A stretch of DNA of 15,688 bases from Anaeromyxobacter sp. (lineage in GTDB: Bacteria; Myxococcota; Myxococcia; Myxococcales; Anaeromyxobacteraceae). The stretch spans positions 1-15,688 of the forward strand of contig JAHWYA010000006.1 of assembly GCA_020028115.1 (NCBI GenBank), written 5' to 3'. The position numbers were made by a program, and so were the translations under genes. A model generated the notes under the pieces. It saw nothing but the letters and a program-made list of their open reading frames with translations, was not told the DNA's origin and did no database searches. Positions 1-11,237 of this stretch are shown piece after piece (position 1 is the first letter of the stretch; the number at the start of each line of letters is the position of its first letter).

Positions 1-1
1 G

Positions 2-268
2 ATCGGCGATCCGCTCATCCCGAACACCCGCGAGTACTCGAAGTACTGGGGGCTCGGCGTGAAGAAGGCGGAGGAGTGGCTGAAGCCCTCCTGCGTCATC
101 CTCCACCCCGGCCCGATCAACCGCGGCGTGGAGCTCGCGCCGGAGGTGGCGGACGGGCCGCGCAGCGTGATCCTCGACCAGGTCCAGAACGGCGTCGCCG
201 TCCGGATGGCGGTCCTCTACCTGCTCGCGGGCGGCAAGGCCGCCGAGGGCGCCGAGGGGAAGGCATGA
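2..268 (+). CDS. pyrB: Aspartate carbamoyltransferase, catalytic chain (3' end only)
   Basis: The reading frame is open from base 2 and ends at a TGA (266-268), giving the last 88 residues. Aspartate carbamoyltransferase joins carbamoyl phosphate and L-aspartate in the first committed step of pyrimidine synthesis. What can be seen is the family's C-terminal signature: [11 protein letters not shown] in the aspartate-binding domain, followed by [17 protein letters not shown], the closing helix typical of bacterial catalytic chains. The start and the carbamoyl-phosphate site lie outside the window. The stop overlaps the pyrC ATG (265-267) in an ATGA arrangement, which suggests translational coupling within one operon. 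The family call is firm; whether a regulatory chain exists cannot be seen here. Confidence 0.93.
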   Translation: MGDPLIPNTREYSKYWGLGVKKAEEWLKPSCVILHPGPINRGVELAPEVADGPRSVILDQVQNGVAVRMAVLYLLAGGKAAEGAEGKA

Positions 269-1569
269 GCACCGAGACGCTCTTCATCGAGGGCGGGCGC
301 GTCATCGACCCGGCGAACGGCGTCGACGGCGTCCGGACCGTGGTCGTGCGCGACGGCAAGATCGCGGAGGTGGCGGAGCGCGTCGAGCGGCCGCGCGACG
401 CCCGCGCCGTGGACGCCCGCGGCAAGTGGGTGACGCCCGGGTTCGTCGACCTCCACGTGCACCTGCGCGAGCCGGGGCAGGAGTACAAGGAGACGGTCGC
501 GACCGGCGCGCGGGCCGCGGTCGCCGGCGGCTTCACGACCATCTGCGCGATGCCGAACACGAAGCCGGTGAACGACAACGCGTCGGTGACCGAGCTCATG
601 CTCGCCCGCGCGGCCGCGGCGGGCCTCGCCCGCGTGCTCCCCCTCGGCTGCATCTCCCGCGGCCAGGAGGGCCACGATCTCGCCGAGTACGGCGAGCTCA
701 AGGCGGCGGGCTGCGTCGGGGTGACCGACGACGGCAAGCCCGTCGTCTCGTCGGCGCTCATGCGCCGCGCCCTCGAGTACGCCCGCGCCTTCGGCCTCCC
801 CGTCGCCGTCCACGAGGAGGACCCCCTCCTCACCGGCAAGGGCGTCATGCACGAGGGGCCCACCTCCACGCGGCTCGGGCTGAAGGGCATCCCGTCCGCC
901 GCCGAGGACGTGATGGTCCTGCGCGACCTCTCGCTCCTCGAGCTGACGGGCGGGCGGCTGCACGTCCAGCACGTCTCCACGCGCGGCGCGGTGCGGGCGA
1001 TCCGCGACGCGAAGAAGCGCGGGCTCCCCGTCACCGCCGAGGCGACGCCGCACCACCTCGCCCTCACCGACGAGGACGTGGGCGCCTCCGGCTACTCCAC
1101 GGACTACAAGATGAGCCCGCCGCTGCGCGCGGCGGAGGACGTGAAGGCCGTGCGAGAGGGGCTGGCGGACGGTACGATCGACGCCATCGCGACGGACCAC
1201 GCGCCGCACTCCGCGGTCGAGAAGGACCTCGAGTTCGACGCGGCGATGAACGGCATCGTGGGGCTGGAGACGGCGTTCGCGGTCTGCCTCGAGCTCGCGC
1301 GAAAGGGCGTGTTCCCGGAGCGGAGGCTCGTCGAGGCGCTCACCGCGGGACCGGCGAGCGCGTTCGGGCTCGCCGCGGGGACGCTCTCCCGCGGGGCCGC
1401 GGCGGACGTCGCGGTGCTGGACCCGGGCGCGGAGTGGGTCGTCGACCCCGCGCGCCTCCACTCGAAGAGCCGCAACACCCCGTGGAAGGGGAAGCGGCTC
1501 GTCGGACGTTGCGTGTACACCGTCGTGGGCGGCCGGATCGTCCACGGGGAGGACAGGTCGAACAGATGA
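265..1569 (+). CDS. pyrC: Dihydroorotase (class I)
   Basis: This 434-residue zinc amidohydrolase reversibly cyclises carbamoyl-aspartate to dihydroorotate. The start is the ATG at 265, which overlaps the pyrB stop; an upstream in-frame ATG at 76 lies inside pyrB and gives a non-homologous leader. Visible motifs are [10 protein letters not shown] (62-71, metal ligands H64 and H66, substrate Arg R68), MPNTKP (96-101), Asp at 155-156 where class I enzymes have a metal-bridging Asp, His183, His236 in HVQHVS, and the catalytic DHAPH (311-315). All expected active-site residues are present, so it should be active and not a PyrC-like pseudo-dihydroorotase. It sits between pyrB and carA, and its stop overlaps the carA start (1566-1569). 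Confidence 0.96.
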   Translation: MSTETLFIEGGRVIDPANGVDGVRTVVVRDGKIAEVAERVERPRDARAVDARGKWVTPGFVDLHVHLREPGQEYKETVATGARAAVAGGFTTICAMPNTKPVNDNASVTELMLARAAAAGLARVLPLGCISRGQEGHDLAEYGELKAAGCVGVTDDGKPVVSSALMRRALEYARAFGLPVAVHEEDPLLTGKGVMHEGPTSTRLGLKGIPSAAEDVMVLRDLSLLELTGGRLHVQHVSTRGAVRAIRDAKKRGLPVTAEATPHHLALTDEDVGASGYSTDYKMSPPLRAAEDVKAVREGLADGTIDAIATDHAPHSAVEKDLEFDAAMNGIVGLETAFAVCLELARKGVFPERRLVEALTAGPASAFGLAAGTLSRGAAADVAVLDPGAEWVVDPARLHSKSRNTPWKGKRLVGRCVYTVVGGRIVHGEDRSNR

Positions 1570-2693
1570 CGAAGCGGGCGATCCTGGCTCTGGCGGACGG
1601 CACCACCTTCGAGGGCGTCTCCTTCGGCGCGACCGGCGAGTCGACCGGCGAGGTGGTGTTCAACACCTCCATGAGCGGCTACCAGGAGATCCTCACGGAT
1701 CCGTCGTACGTCGGGCAGATGGTCTGCATGACGTACCCGGAGCAGGGGAACTACGGCGTGACGGCGGCGGACGCGGAGTCCGTCGACGCGCGGCCGCACG
1801 CGACGGGCTACATCGTCCGCCACTACGCGGAGCGGCCCTCGAACTTCCGCGCGGAGCAGTCGATCGCCGAGTACCTCGGCGCCCACGGCATCGTCGGGAT
1901 CTCCGGCCTCGACACCCGCCGGCTCACGAAGCACATCCGGACCGTCGGCGCGCAGATGGGCGTCGTCGCCACCGAGGGCTCCGCGCAGGCGCTCGTCGCC
2001 CGCGCGCGGTCGCTCCCGGGGATGGAGGGCCAGGATCTCGCCACCCGGATCTCCACGAAGGAGCGGTACGAGTGGCGGCAGGGCGGCGCCGACTGCTGGA
2101 CCGACGCCGAGCGGAAGGACGAGGCGTCGCGCTTCCACGTCGTCGCGTACGACTGGGGCCTCAAGCGCGCGATGCTCCGGCTCCTCGCCGAGAAGGGGTG
2201 CCGCGTGACCGTGGTGCCGGCGCGGACGACGGCGGCGGAGACGCTCGCGCTGAAGCCGGACGGGGTGTTCCTGACGAACGGCCCGGGCGATCCCGCCGCG
2301 GTCGTCGGCGGGCGCGAGGCGGTCGCCGGGCTCCTCGGCAAGGTCCCCGTGTTCGGCATCTGCCTCGGGCACCAGATCCTCGCCCTCGCCATCGGCGCGC
2401 GGACCTACAAGCTCAAGTTCGGCCACCGCGGCGCGAACCAGCCGGTGAAGGAGCTCGCCACCGGCAAGGTCGACATCACCGCGCAGAACCACGGGTTCGC
2501 CGTCGACGACGAGAGCCTCGGCAAGCGCGCGAAGGTGACGCACGTGAACCTGAACGACGGCACCGTCGAGGGGATCGAGGTCCTCGACGCACCGGCGTTC
2601 AGCGTCCAGTACCACCCGGAGTCGTCCCCGGGGCCCCACGACGCGCGGCAGCTCTTCGGCCGCTTCGTCGCGATGATGGAGCGCCGCCGATGA
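1566..2693 (+). CDS. carA: Carbamoyl-phosphate synthase, small (glutaminase) subunit
   Basis: CarA hydrolyses glutamine and passes ammonia to the large subunit CarB, supplying carbamoyl phosphate for pyrimidines and arginine. The 375 residues show the CPSase small-chain N-terminal domain (about 1-140: [20 protein letters not shown], then [15 protein letters not shown]). A class I glutamine amidotransferase domain follows, with LTNGPGDP, the nucleophile elbow GICLGHQ (Cys266) and VQYHPES (His350, Glu352), so the catalytic triad is complete. Length is normal for the family. The ATG at 1566 overlaps the pyrC stop. No carB follows within the window, so the large subunit must be encoded elsewhere. 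Confidence 0.96.
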   Translation: MTKRAILALADGTTFEGVSFGATGESTGEVVFNTSMSGYQEILTDPSYVGQMVCMTYPEQGNYGVTAADAESVDARPHATGYIVRHYAERPSNFRAEQSIAEYLGAHGIVGISGLDTRRLTKHIRTVGAQMGVVATEGSAQALVARARSLPGMEGQDLATRISTKERYEWRQGGADCWTDAERKDEASRFHVVAYDWGLKRAMLRLLAEKGCRVTVVPARTTAAETLALKPDGVFLTNGPGDPAAVVGGREAVAGLLGKVPVFGICLGHQILALAIGARTYKLKFGHRGANQPVKELATGKVDITAQNHGFAVDDESLGKRAKVTHVNLNDGTVEGIEVLDAPAFSVQYHPESSPGPHDARQLFGRFVAMMERRR

Positions 2694-3382
2694 GCTTGCA
2701 GGAGCTCCACGAGAGGCTCCTCTCGTGGGCGTCCGCTCCGCCGCGCGACCAGGAGCTGCTGCTCGCGAAGCGCGAGCACTTCGAGCGGTACGGCGAGCCC
2801 CACGAGGAGGATCGGTCGTACGAGGTCCGCGTGAACGGGATGCTCGACGCGTACCTCTACGAGTACCGGCCCGCCGGCGGCTTCGCGACCACGGTCGAGC
2901 GCTTCGTCGAGGCCGAGGGGCCGTCGCTCACCCCCGCCGAGATCACGGCGTGCCGCGACCTCGCGCGGAACGTGCACGGACTGTTCGAGGTCCGGAAGAT
3001 CAAGGACGGCCGCGTGCGGCTGCGCGACGTGTTCACCGGCAAGGACGTCGAGGTCACCGAGCGCCGTCACGTCGCGGGGCTCGACAAGGAGGACCTGCTC
3101 GAGGCGCGCCTGCTGCCGTACGAGGGCGCGTTCTACTTCTCGAGCGCGTACCTCTACCACCCGCGCGAGGCCCGCAAGGCGATCCTCACCGAGGTGAAGC
3201 GGATGAAGAAGGCGACGCCGAAGGGCGTCGACCCGGACGTGAAGCCGTTCCTCGCGCGCCTGTCGCGGATGGCGCTCAAGATGGAGCGGTACCGGAACGT
3301 CCGCCTCGAGTCGATCTACGACTTCTCGCCCGAGTCGCGGACCTGGACGCCGCGCCCCCCGCCGCCGCCGAAGCAGGGCTAG
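2690..3382 (+). CDS. Conserved-looking hypothetical protein, last gene of the pyr operon
   Basis: I do not recognise this 230-residue protein. It starts at an ATG (2690) that overlaps the carA stop, so it is probably translated by coupling and belongs to the operon. It is soluble: no signal peptide or membrane segment is visible. The N-terminal half is mixed and charged. A central segment ([19 protein letters not shown], then VEVTERRHV) has the alternating pattern of a small beta-barrel. It is followed by [17 protein letters not shown] and a Lys/Arg-rich helical part, and the protein ends in a Pro run ([10 protein letters not shown]). The central pattern loosely recalls beta-rich domains of some SEC-C-linked proteins, but that is a weak impression. 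Its TAG stop overlaps the stop of the convergent DUF151 gene. Confidence 0.8.
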   Translation: MSLQELHERLLSWASAPPRDQELLLAKREHFERYGEPHEEDRSYEVRVNGMLDAYLYEYRPAGGFATTVERFVEAEGPSLTPAEITACRDLARNVHGLFEVRKIKDGRVRLRDVFTGKDVEVTERRHVAGLDKEDLLEARLLPYEGAFYFSSAYLYHPREARKAILTEVKRMKKATPKGVDPDVKPFLARLSRMALKMERYRNVRLESIYDFSPESRTWTPRPPPPPKQG

Positions 3383-3891
3383 AGACGCTTCTCGCGGCGC
3401 CTCGCCTTCGCGTGCACCTTCGCGAGGTCGTCGGGCGTGAGCCCCGCCTCGTCGAGCACCCGCCGCGAGGTGACGATCGGGACCTTCGCCGAGATGGCGA
3501 GGGCCACGGACTCGGACGGGAGGCCGCGGATCTCGAGCGTCCGCTCCCCCTGCGCGAGCCGCACGCGCGCGCCGCTGCGCGACTCCTCCGCGCGCTCGAT
3601 CTCGACCTCGGACACGCGCCCGCCGAGCGCCTCGATCGCCCGGCCGAGGAGGCCGGGCCCGCGCAGCTCGCCCGCCGCGTCGCCGACCCCGGCCGCGGGG
3701 ATGACGAGGGGGAGGAGGGTCGTCGAGCCCTTCTCGCGGAGGACCAGGATCGCCGACGAGCCCTCGCCCATCGGGAGGAGCCCGGCGACCTCGAGCTCGA
3801 TCCGCTCCGCCTTCGGCTGGGCCCCCGCAGCCGTGAGCAGCGCCGCGGCGAGGCCGGCGAGCGGGAAGGCGCGGACCAAGGAGCGAACCAT
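3379..3891 (-). CDS. DUF151 / bifunctional nuclease (BFN) family protein with signal peptide
   Basis: The minus-strand frame gives 170 residues from the ATG at 3891. The first 24 residues form a classic signal peptide: MVRSLVR, the hydrophobic stretch [15 protein letters not shown], then AGAQ as a likely signal peptidase I site. The mature part matches the DUF151 fold: an opening VAGLLPMG strand, [18 protein letters not shown], and the diagnostic [19 protein letters not shown] that corresponds to RPSDAIILAVKTGAPI in Thermotoga TM0160. The C-terminus is basic ([10 protein letters not shown]). Members are called bifunctional nucleases from plant work, but bacterial roles are poorly defined. A secreted or periplasmic copy is unusual compared with the cytoplasmic members. 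It is convergent with the pyr operon and divergent from the kinase. A longer start at 4077 would put the signal peptide inside the protein and is rejected. Confidence 0.82.
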   Translation of the reverse strand: MVRSLVRAFPLAGLAAALLTAAGAQPKAERIELEVAGLLPMGEGSSAILVLREKGSTTLLPLVIPAAGVGDAAGELRGPGLLGRAIEALGGRVSEVEIERAEESRSGARVRLAQGERTLEIRGLPSESVALAISAKVPIVTSRRVLDEAGLTPDDLAKVHAKARRREKRL

Positions 3892-4000
3892 GTCCCCAAT
3901 CTGGGGCGCGGTCCTGCCGGGTGCCGGTGCCACCGCCGGGGCAGCGCCCCCGGTGGGACGGGGGTTCTCCCGCGAGACCCGGAGGCCCACAGTCGTCCCG
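3892..4000. promoter_or_regulatory. Divergent intergenic region with two dyads
   Basis: These 109 bases separate the DUF151 gene from the histidine kinase and should hold both promoters. Two inverted repeats are visible. CCCCA-ATC-TGGGG (3894-3906) touches the DUF151 start and would fold in its leader. A second is CACCG..GGGGC-AGC-GCCCC-CGGTG (3931-3955), with a two-base bulge. GGAGG at 3981-3985 is the only Shine-Dalgarno-like stretch before the kinase, 15 bases from its ATG, which is long. I see no clear -35/-10 pair. A binding role for the dyads is inference only. Confidence 0.35.
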
Positions 4001-5128
4001 ATGGACTTCTCGCTCCTCGAGTCGGTCCCGGACGCGATGGTGATCGCGGACGAGGGTGGCACCATCGTGCACGTCAACGCGGGGGGCGAGCGGCTCTTCG
4101 GCTGGGAGCGCGGCGAGCTCGTGGGGCAGCCGGTCGAGGTCCTCCTCCCCGGCCGCTTCCGCCAGATGCACCAGCTCCACCGGTCCGGCTATCACGCGGC
4201 CCCGCGCACGCGGCCGATGGGGCTCGGCCTCGACCTCTCCGGCCTGCGGAAGGACGGCGGCGAGTTCGACGCGGAGATCAGCCTCTCGCCCCTCGTCGTC
4301 GACGGGCGGCCCTGCGTCATCGCGGCGGTGCGCGACGTCACCGAGCGCAAGCGGCTCGAGGAGCGGGACCGGATGCTCCGCAAGGCGCAGGAGGAGGTGC
4401 GCGAGCGCGACGAGTTCCTGTCGATCGCCTCGCACGAGCTCCGCACGCCGGTCGCCGCCCTCCAGCTCCAGCTCCAGATGCTCCAGCGCGCCGCGCATCG
4501 GTCGCTCTCCGAGCTGCCGCGCGCCCTCGACTCGAAGCTCGAGGGGCTCGAGCGGCAGACGCGCCGGATCGGCGTCCTCGTCGGCGAGCTCCTCGACGTG
4601 TCGCGGATGCGGCTCGGCCGGCTCGAGCTCCAGCGGGAGCCGGCGGACCTCTCCGACATCGCGCGGGACACCGTCGGGCACGTGCAGGACGAGGTGGAGC
4701 GGACCGGTTCGCGCCTCGTCCTCGATCTCGCGCCGACGCCGGGCGCCTTCGACCGCTCCCGGATCGAGCAGGTCATCACGAACCTCCTCGCGAACGCGGC
4801 GAAGTTCGGGCAGGGGAAGCCGATCACGCTCCAGGTCACGCCGGACGAGGGCGGCCGCGCGCGGATCCGCGTCGTGGACCGGGGGATCGGGATCCCGGCG
4901 GAGGACCAGGCGCGCGTGTTCGACCGGTTCGAGCGCGCCGTCACGTCCGAGCACTTCGGCGGCCTCGGCCTCGGGCTCTACATCGCCCGGCAGATCGTGG
5001 AGGCGCACGGCGGCGAGATCCGCGTCGAGAGCGTCCCCGGCGCAGGGACGACCTTCACGGTCCTCCTCCCCCGCGACGCGCCGGAGCGCGGCGTGCCGGC
5101 GCCGGTCCCGATCCGCCGCGGCGCCTGA
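4001..5128 (+). CDS. Soluble PAS-domain sensor histidine kinase
   Basis: This 375-residue sensor kinase has no membrane segment, so it probably senses a cytoplasmic signal. A PAS domain (about 5-120) opens with [13 protein letters not shown] and [11 protein letters not shown], includes [16 protein letters not shown], and ends in the usual [14 protein letters not shown] linker. A short coiled coil leads to the HisKA domain with SHELRTP (phospho-accepting His145). The HATPase domain has the N-box NLLANAAKF (Asn261, Asn265), the G1 box DRGIGIP (from Asp293) and the G2 box [19 protein letters not shown] (from about 320). All catalytic boxes are intact. The ATG at 4001 is chosen because the PAS domain begins at once; an in-frame ATG at 3890 would add 37 low-complexity residues. 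No response regulator is encoded nearby, so it is an orphan kinase. The signal and partner are unknown. Confidence 0.93.
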   Translation: MDFSLLESVPDAMVIADEGGTIVHVNAGGERLFGWERGELVGQPVEVLLPGRFRQMHQLHRSGYHAAPRTRPMGLGLDLSGLRKDGGEFDAEISLSPLVVDGRPCVIAAVRDVTERKRLEERDRMLRKAQEEVRERDEFLSIASHELRTPVAALQLQLQMLQRAAHRSLSELPRALDSKLEGLERQTRRIGVLVGELLDVSRMRLGRLELQREPADLSDIARDTVGHVQDEVERTGSRLVLDLAPTPGAFDRSRIEQVITNLLANAAKFGQGKPITLQVTPDEGGRARIRVVDRGIGIPAEDQARVFDRFERAVTSEHFGGLGLGLYIARQIVEAHGGEIRVESVPGAGTTFTVLLPRDAPERGVPAPVPIRRGA

Positions 5129-5153
5129 GCGGAGCGTCGCCCAGTCGGGATGG

Positions 5154-5159
5154 TAGGCT
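5154..5159 (+). promoter_or_regulatory. Possible -10 element before the ChbG-like gene
   Basis: TGGTAGGCT contains an extended -10-like core (TAGGCT with TG one base upstream), eight bases before the ATG at 5168. If used, transcription would begin almost at the start codon, giving a leaderless or near-leaderless mRNA. No convincing -35 hexamer is seen. The same stretch supplies the only weak AGG ribosome-site candidate. Confidence 0.3.
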
Positions 5160-5167
5160 CCGCGGCC

Positions 5168-8279
<3,112 letters not shown>

Positions 8280-8310
8280 TCGTTTCCCCCCACCGCGGCG
8301 CGCCGGGAGG

Positions 8311-8316
8311 TATACC
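8311..8316 (+). promoter_or_regulatory. Possible -10 element before sucC
   Basis: TATACC stands out in the otherwise GC-rich 88-base gap between mdh and sucC. No good -35 is seen 15-19 bases upstream. A perfect 10-base palindrome, CCCTCGAGGG (8337-8346), lies between it and the ribosome site AAGGAG (8352-8357). A second promoter inside the cluster is plausible, but read-through from mdh is equally possible. Confidence 0.35.
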
Positions 8317-8367
8317 TTCGCGAGAGCCCGCGCGGACCCTCGAGGGCCGGGAAGGAGCGGCAGCCGC

Positions 8368-9534
8368 GTGAAGATCCACGAGTACCAGGCGAAGGAGATC
8401 CTCCGGAAGTTCGGCGTCGCCGTGCCGCGCGGCTACCTCGCGGTCACGCCGCTCGAGGCCGAGGGCGCGGCGCGCCAGCTCGGCGGCGGCATCTCCGCGG
8501 TGAAGGCGCAGATCCACGCGGGCGGCCGCGGCAAGGGCGGCGGCGTGAAGCTCGCCCGCTCGCCCGACGAGGCCCGGTCGCACGCCGAGGCGATGCTCGG
8601 GATGATGCTGAAGACCCCGCAGACCGGGCCGCTCGGGCAGGAGGTCCGCAAGGTCTACGTCGAGGAGGGCTGCCGCATCGCGCGGGAGCTCTACCTCGGC
8701 ATGACGCTCGACCGCGAGGTGGGCCGGCTCGCGGTCATGGCCTCGACCGAGGGCGGCGTCGACATCGAGGAGGTCGCGCACGAGACGCCCGAGAAGATCC
8801 TGCGCGAGTGGGTCTCCCCGCTCACCGGCCTCATGCCGTTCCAGGCGCGGCGGCTCGCGTTCGGCCTCGGGCTCACCGGTGACTCGGTCAACGCGTTCGT
8901 CCGGTTCGCGAGCGGCCTCTACGCCGCCTACGTCGCGACCGACGCGTCGCTCGCCGAGATCAACCCGCTCGTCATCACGGTGGGCGGCGAGGTCCTGGCG
9001 CTCGACGCGAAGATGAACTTCGACGACAACGCGCTCTACCGCCACCCGGACATCGCCGCGATGCGGGATCCGGACGAGGAGGATCCCAAGGAGACGCAGG
9101 CGAAGGAGTACGACCTCGCCTACATCGCGCTCGACGGCGACATCGGCTGCATGGTGAACGGCGCCGGGCTCGCGATGGCGACGATGGACGTCATCAAGCT
9201 CTCCGGCGGGAAGCCGGCGAACTTCCTCGACGTCGGCGGCGGCGCCGACGAGGACAAGGTGACCGCGGCGTTCAAGATCATCCTGTCCGACCCGCACGTG
9301 AAGGCGGTGCTCGTGAACATCTTCGGCGGGATCATGAAGTGCGACGTCATCGCGAACGGCGTCGTCGCGGCCGCGAAGCAGGTCGGCCTCTCGATCCCGC
9401 TCGTGGTGCGGCTCGAGGGCACGAACGTCGCGCTCGGCAAGGACATCCTCGCCCACAGCGATCTGGACATCATCCCCGCCGACGATCTCGGCGACGCGGC
9501 GCGCAAGGTCGTCGCGGCGGCGCGCGCGGCGTAG
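8368..9534 (+). CDS. sucC: Succinyl-CoA synthetase, beta subunit (ADP-forming)
   Basis: SucC binds the nucleotide and succinate in the SucCD enzyme, which makes ATP or GTP from succinyl-CoA. The 388 residues equal the E. coli length. The ATP-grasp domain shows [14 protein letters not shown], with Lys46 and GRG at 53-55 at the same numbers as E. coli, and AEINPLVIT, the metal/nucleotide segment. The C-terminal flavodoxin-like domain has NFLDVGGGA (from 285), [11 protein letters not shown] (from about 316) and RLEGTNV. The start is a GTG at 8368 ([12 protein letters not shown], the canonical opening), with AAGGAG ten bases upstream. sucD follows after 35 bases. The sequence does not settle whether ADP or GDP is preferred. 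Confidence 0.97.
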   Translation: MKIHEYQAKEILRKFGVAVPRGYLAVTPLEAEGAARQLGGGISAVKAQIHAGGRGKGGGVKLARSPDEARSHAEAMLGMMLKTPQTGPLGQEVRKVYVEEGCRIARELYLGMTLDREVGRLAVMASTEGGVDIEEVAHETPEKILREWVSPLTGLMPFQARRLAFGLGLTGDSVNAFVRFASGLYAAYVATDASLAEINPLVITVGGEVLALDAKMNFDDNALYRHPDIAAMRDPDEEDPKETQAKEYDLAYIALDGDIGCMVNGAGLAMATMDVIKLSGGKPANFLDVGGGADEDKVTAAFKIILSDPHVKAVLVNIFGGIMKCDVIANGVVAAAKQVGLSIPLVVRLEGTNVALGKDILAHSDLDIIPADDLGDAARKVVAAARAA

Positions 9535-9569
9535 CCCGGGCGCGAGCCCCACCGCAAAGGACGGAGCAG

Positions 9570-10592
9570 GTGAGCGTCTTCGTCGACAAGAACACCCGGG
9601 TCCTCGTGCAGGGCATCACCGGCTCCGCCGGGAGCTTCCACGCCGAGCAGATGGTCGAGTACGGGACGAAGGTCGTCGCCGGCGTCACGCCGAACCGCGG
9701 CGGCACGAAGTTCCAGGGGACCGTCCCGATCTTCCACACCGTCGCGACGGCGGTGAAGGAGACCGGCGCCAACGCGGCGGCCATCTTCGTCCCGCCGCCC
9801 TACGCGGCGGACGCCGTCATCGAGACGGCCGAGGCCGGCGTCGCGCTCATCGTCTGCATCACCGAGGGCATCCCGGTCCTCGACATGGTGCGCGTACGCC
9901 GGTTCGTCGAGGCGACCGGCAAGGTGCGGCTCGTCGGCCCGAACTGCCCCGGCGTCATCACCCCGGGGCAGTGCAAGATCGGCATCATGCCCGGCCACAT
10001 CCACCGGCCCGGGCGGATCGGCGTCGTCTCGCGGTCGGGGACGCTCACCTACGAGGCGGTGAAGCAGCTCACCGACCTCGGCCTCGGCCAGTCCACCGCC
10101 GTCGGGATCGGAGGCGACCCGGTGCACGGGACGGACTTCGTCGACGTCCTGAAGGCCTTCGAGGCCGATCCGGAGACCGAGGCGGTCATCATGATCGGCG
10201 AGATCGGCGGCACGGAGGAGGCGAAGGGCGCCGCCTACGTGCGCGATCACATGACGAAGCCGGTGGTCGGCTTCATCGCGGGGCGCACGGCGCCCCCGGG
10301 GAAGCGCATGGGCCACGCGGGCGCCGTGATCTCGGGCGGCGAGGACACCGCCGAGTCGAAGATCGCGGCGATGCGCGAGGCCGGCATCACCGTGGTGGAG
10401 GGACCGCACCTGCTCGGGCGCGCCATGAAGGAAGCGCTCTCGCGGCGGACGGTCCGCCAGAAGCCCAGGGCGCCCGCGCCGGCGAAGCGCCCCGCCGCCC
10501 CCTCGCCGGGACCGAAGGTCCCGGTGCCCGCCGCCCGCGCGGCCGGCGGGAAGAAGGCCGCGAAGAAGGCGGTCAAGGGCGAGCGCCGTTGA
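9570..10592 (+). CDS. sucD: Succinyl-CoA synthetase, alpha subunit, with basic C-terminal tail
   Basis: SucD binds CoA and carries the phosphohistidine intermediate. It starts at GTG 9570, with AAAGGACGGAG just upstream (9556-9566). The CoA-binding Rossmann part has [20 protein letters not shown], then VGPNCPGVI and [12 protein letters not shown]. The active-site loop [12 protein letters not shown] places the phosphorylated histidine at 249, close to His246 of E. coli. The normal enzyme ends near residue 290 ([10 protein letters not shown]). Here 50 further residues follow, rich in Ala, Pro, Lys and Arg, with 16 basic and one acidic residue, ending [11 protein letters not shown]. The tail resembles histone H1-like or AlgP-like low-complexity tails. 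It is in frame, is followed by a clean stop, and keeps the base composition of its neighbours. Confidence 0.96.
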   Translation: MSVFVDKNTRVLVQGITGSAGSFHAEQMVEYGTKVVAGVTPNRGGTKFQGTVPIFHTVATAVKETGANAAAIFVPPPYAADAVIETAEAGVALIVCITEGIPVLDMVRVRRFVEATGKVRLVGPNCPGVITPGQCKIGIMPGHIHRPGRIGVVSRSGTLTYEAVKQLTDLGLGQSTAVGIGGDPVHGTDFVDVLKAFEADPETEAVIMIGEIGGTEEAKGAAYVRDHMTKPVVGFIAGRTAPPGKRMGHAGAVISGGEDTAESKIAAMREAGITVVEGPHLLGRAMKEALSRRTVRQKPRAPAPAKRPAAPSPGPKVPVPAARAAGGKKAAKKAVKGERR

Positions 10593-10600
10593 TCCTCCGG

Positions 10601-10606
10601 TAGAAC
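10601..10606 (+). promoter_or_regulatory. Possible -10 element before ndk
   Basis: TAGAAC in the context CCGGTAGAACCC lies in the 47-base gap between sucD and ndk. It matches a TAGA-type element also found before the CorC-type gene and rlmN. No -35 is apparent. If used, it would give ndk its own promoter with a leader of about 27 bases. Confidence 0.3.
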
Positions 10607-10639
10607 CCAGAACCCGTTTCCACCCAGCAGAGGAGCACC

Positions 10640-11086
10640 ATGGCCAGCGAGAGGACCCTTTCCATCATCAAGCCCGACGGCGTCGAGAAGGGCATCATCG
10701 GCCGCGTCGTCAGCCGGTTCGAGACGCAGGGCCTGAAGCCCATCGCGATCCGGATGAAGCTGCTGTCCCGCACCGAGGCGGAGGGCTTCTACGCCGTCCA
10801 CAAGGCGCGCCCATTCTTCGGCGACCTCGTGAAGTTCATGACGAGCGGCCCGGTGGTCCTCATGGTCCTCGAGGGCGAGGGCGCCGTCGCGAAGAACCGC
10901 GAGATCATGGGCGCGACCGACCCGAAGAAGGCCGCCGAGGGGACGATCCGCAAGGACTTCGCGACCGACATCGAGAAGAACACGGTGCACGGCTCGGACA
11001 GCGTCGAGAACGCGAAGGTCGAGGTGAGCTACTTCTTCCCCGAGATCGACATCCAGCAGTACGAGTGGAAGAAGCTGGCGAAGTAA
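10640..11086 (+). CDS. ndk: Nucleoside diphosphate kinase
   Basis: Ndk moves the gamma phosphate between nucleoside triphosphates and diphosphates through a phosphohistidine. The 148 residues show [15 protein letters not shown] (Lys11), the [19 protein letters not shown] segment, [12 protein letters not shown], the [17 protein letters not shown] loop and the active-site [10 protein letters not shown] with His117. All key residues are present and the length is normal. AGGAG (10631-10635) lies five bases before the ATG. Its position after sucCD is functionally sensible: Ndk can convert whichever nucleoside triphosphate SucCD makes, and physical association of the two enzymes has been reported in other bacteria. 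Confidence 0.97.
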   Translation: MASERTLSIIKPDGVEKGIIGRVVSRFETQGLKPIAIRMKLLSRTEAEGFYAVHKARPFFGDLVKFMTSGPVVLMVLEGEGAVAKNREIMGATDPKKAAEGTIRKDFATDIEKNTVHGSDSVENAKVEVSYFFPEIDIQQYEWKKLAK

Positions 11087-11109
11087 CCCCGCGAAACAAC
11101 TGCCGGTTA

Positions 11110-11132
11110 GGGCCCGGGCATGCGCCCGGCCC
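11110..11132 (+). terminator. Possible terminator hairpin after ndk
   Basis: GGGCCCGGGC pairs with GCCCGGCCC, with one bulged C, around a four-base loop. It lies 23 bases after the ndk stop. It is strong and GC-only but lacks a T-tract, so termination here would have to be Rho-dependent or weak. It is placed where a cluster terminator is expected. Confidence 0.4.
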
Positions 11133-11154
11133 CTCGGCGCCCTGCGTTCCGGGT

Positions 11155-11160
11155 TAGAAT
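11155..11160 (+). promoter_or_regulatory. Putative -10 element before the CorC-type gene
   Basis: TAGAAT, in the context CCGGGTTAGAATCACGG, is close to the sigma-70 -10 consensus. It is the best promoter-like core in the 151-base gap between ndk and the CorC-type gene. A -35 hexamer is not recognisable about 17 bases upstream. Transcription from here would begin near 11167, at the foot of the 11166-11193 hairpin. Confidence 0.45.
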
Positions 11161-11165
11161 CACGG

Positions 11166-11193
11166 AGCCCGTCCCCTCCAGAGGGGGCGGGCT
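11166..11193 (+). terminator. Strong 13-bp hairpin in the leader of the CorC-type gene
   Basis: AGCCCGTCCCCTC (11166-11178) pairs with GAGGGGGCGGGCT (11181-11193) over 13 bp, with one G-U pair and a nominal two-base loop. The AGCCCG...CGGGCT frame is typical of bacterial intrinsic terminators. However, the following bases (TTCGTCGTCTCT) are a poor T-tract. It stands 30 bases before the ribosome site GGGAGGAG (11223-11230). It may terminate transcription from ndk, act as an attenuator for the next gene, or cap its mRNA 5' end. Confidence 0.5.
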
Positions 11194-11237
11194 TCGTCGT
11201 CTCTGAGGCCCTTTTCGTCCTCGGGAGGAGCGCACGG

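Noticed and set aside
76..264. N-terminal extension of pyrC
   Set aside because: This stretch is the pyrB 3' end in another frame. The ATGA overlap and family alignment place the pyrC start at 265.
8337..8346. CCCTCGAGGG palindrome as a regulator site
   Set aside because: A single 10-base perfect palindrome is expected by chance in such GC-rich DNA, and no second copy was seen.
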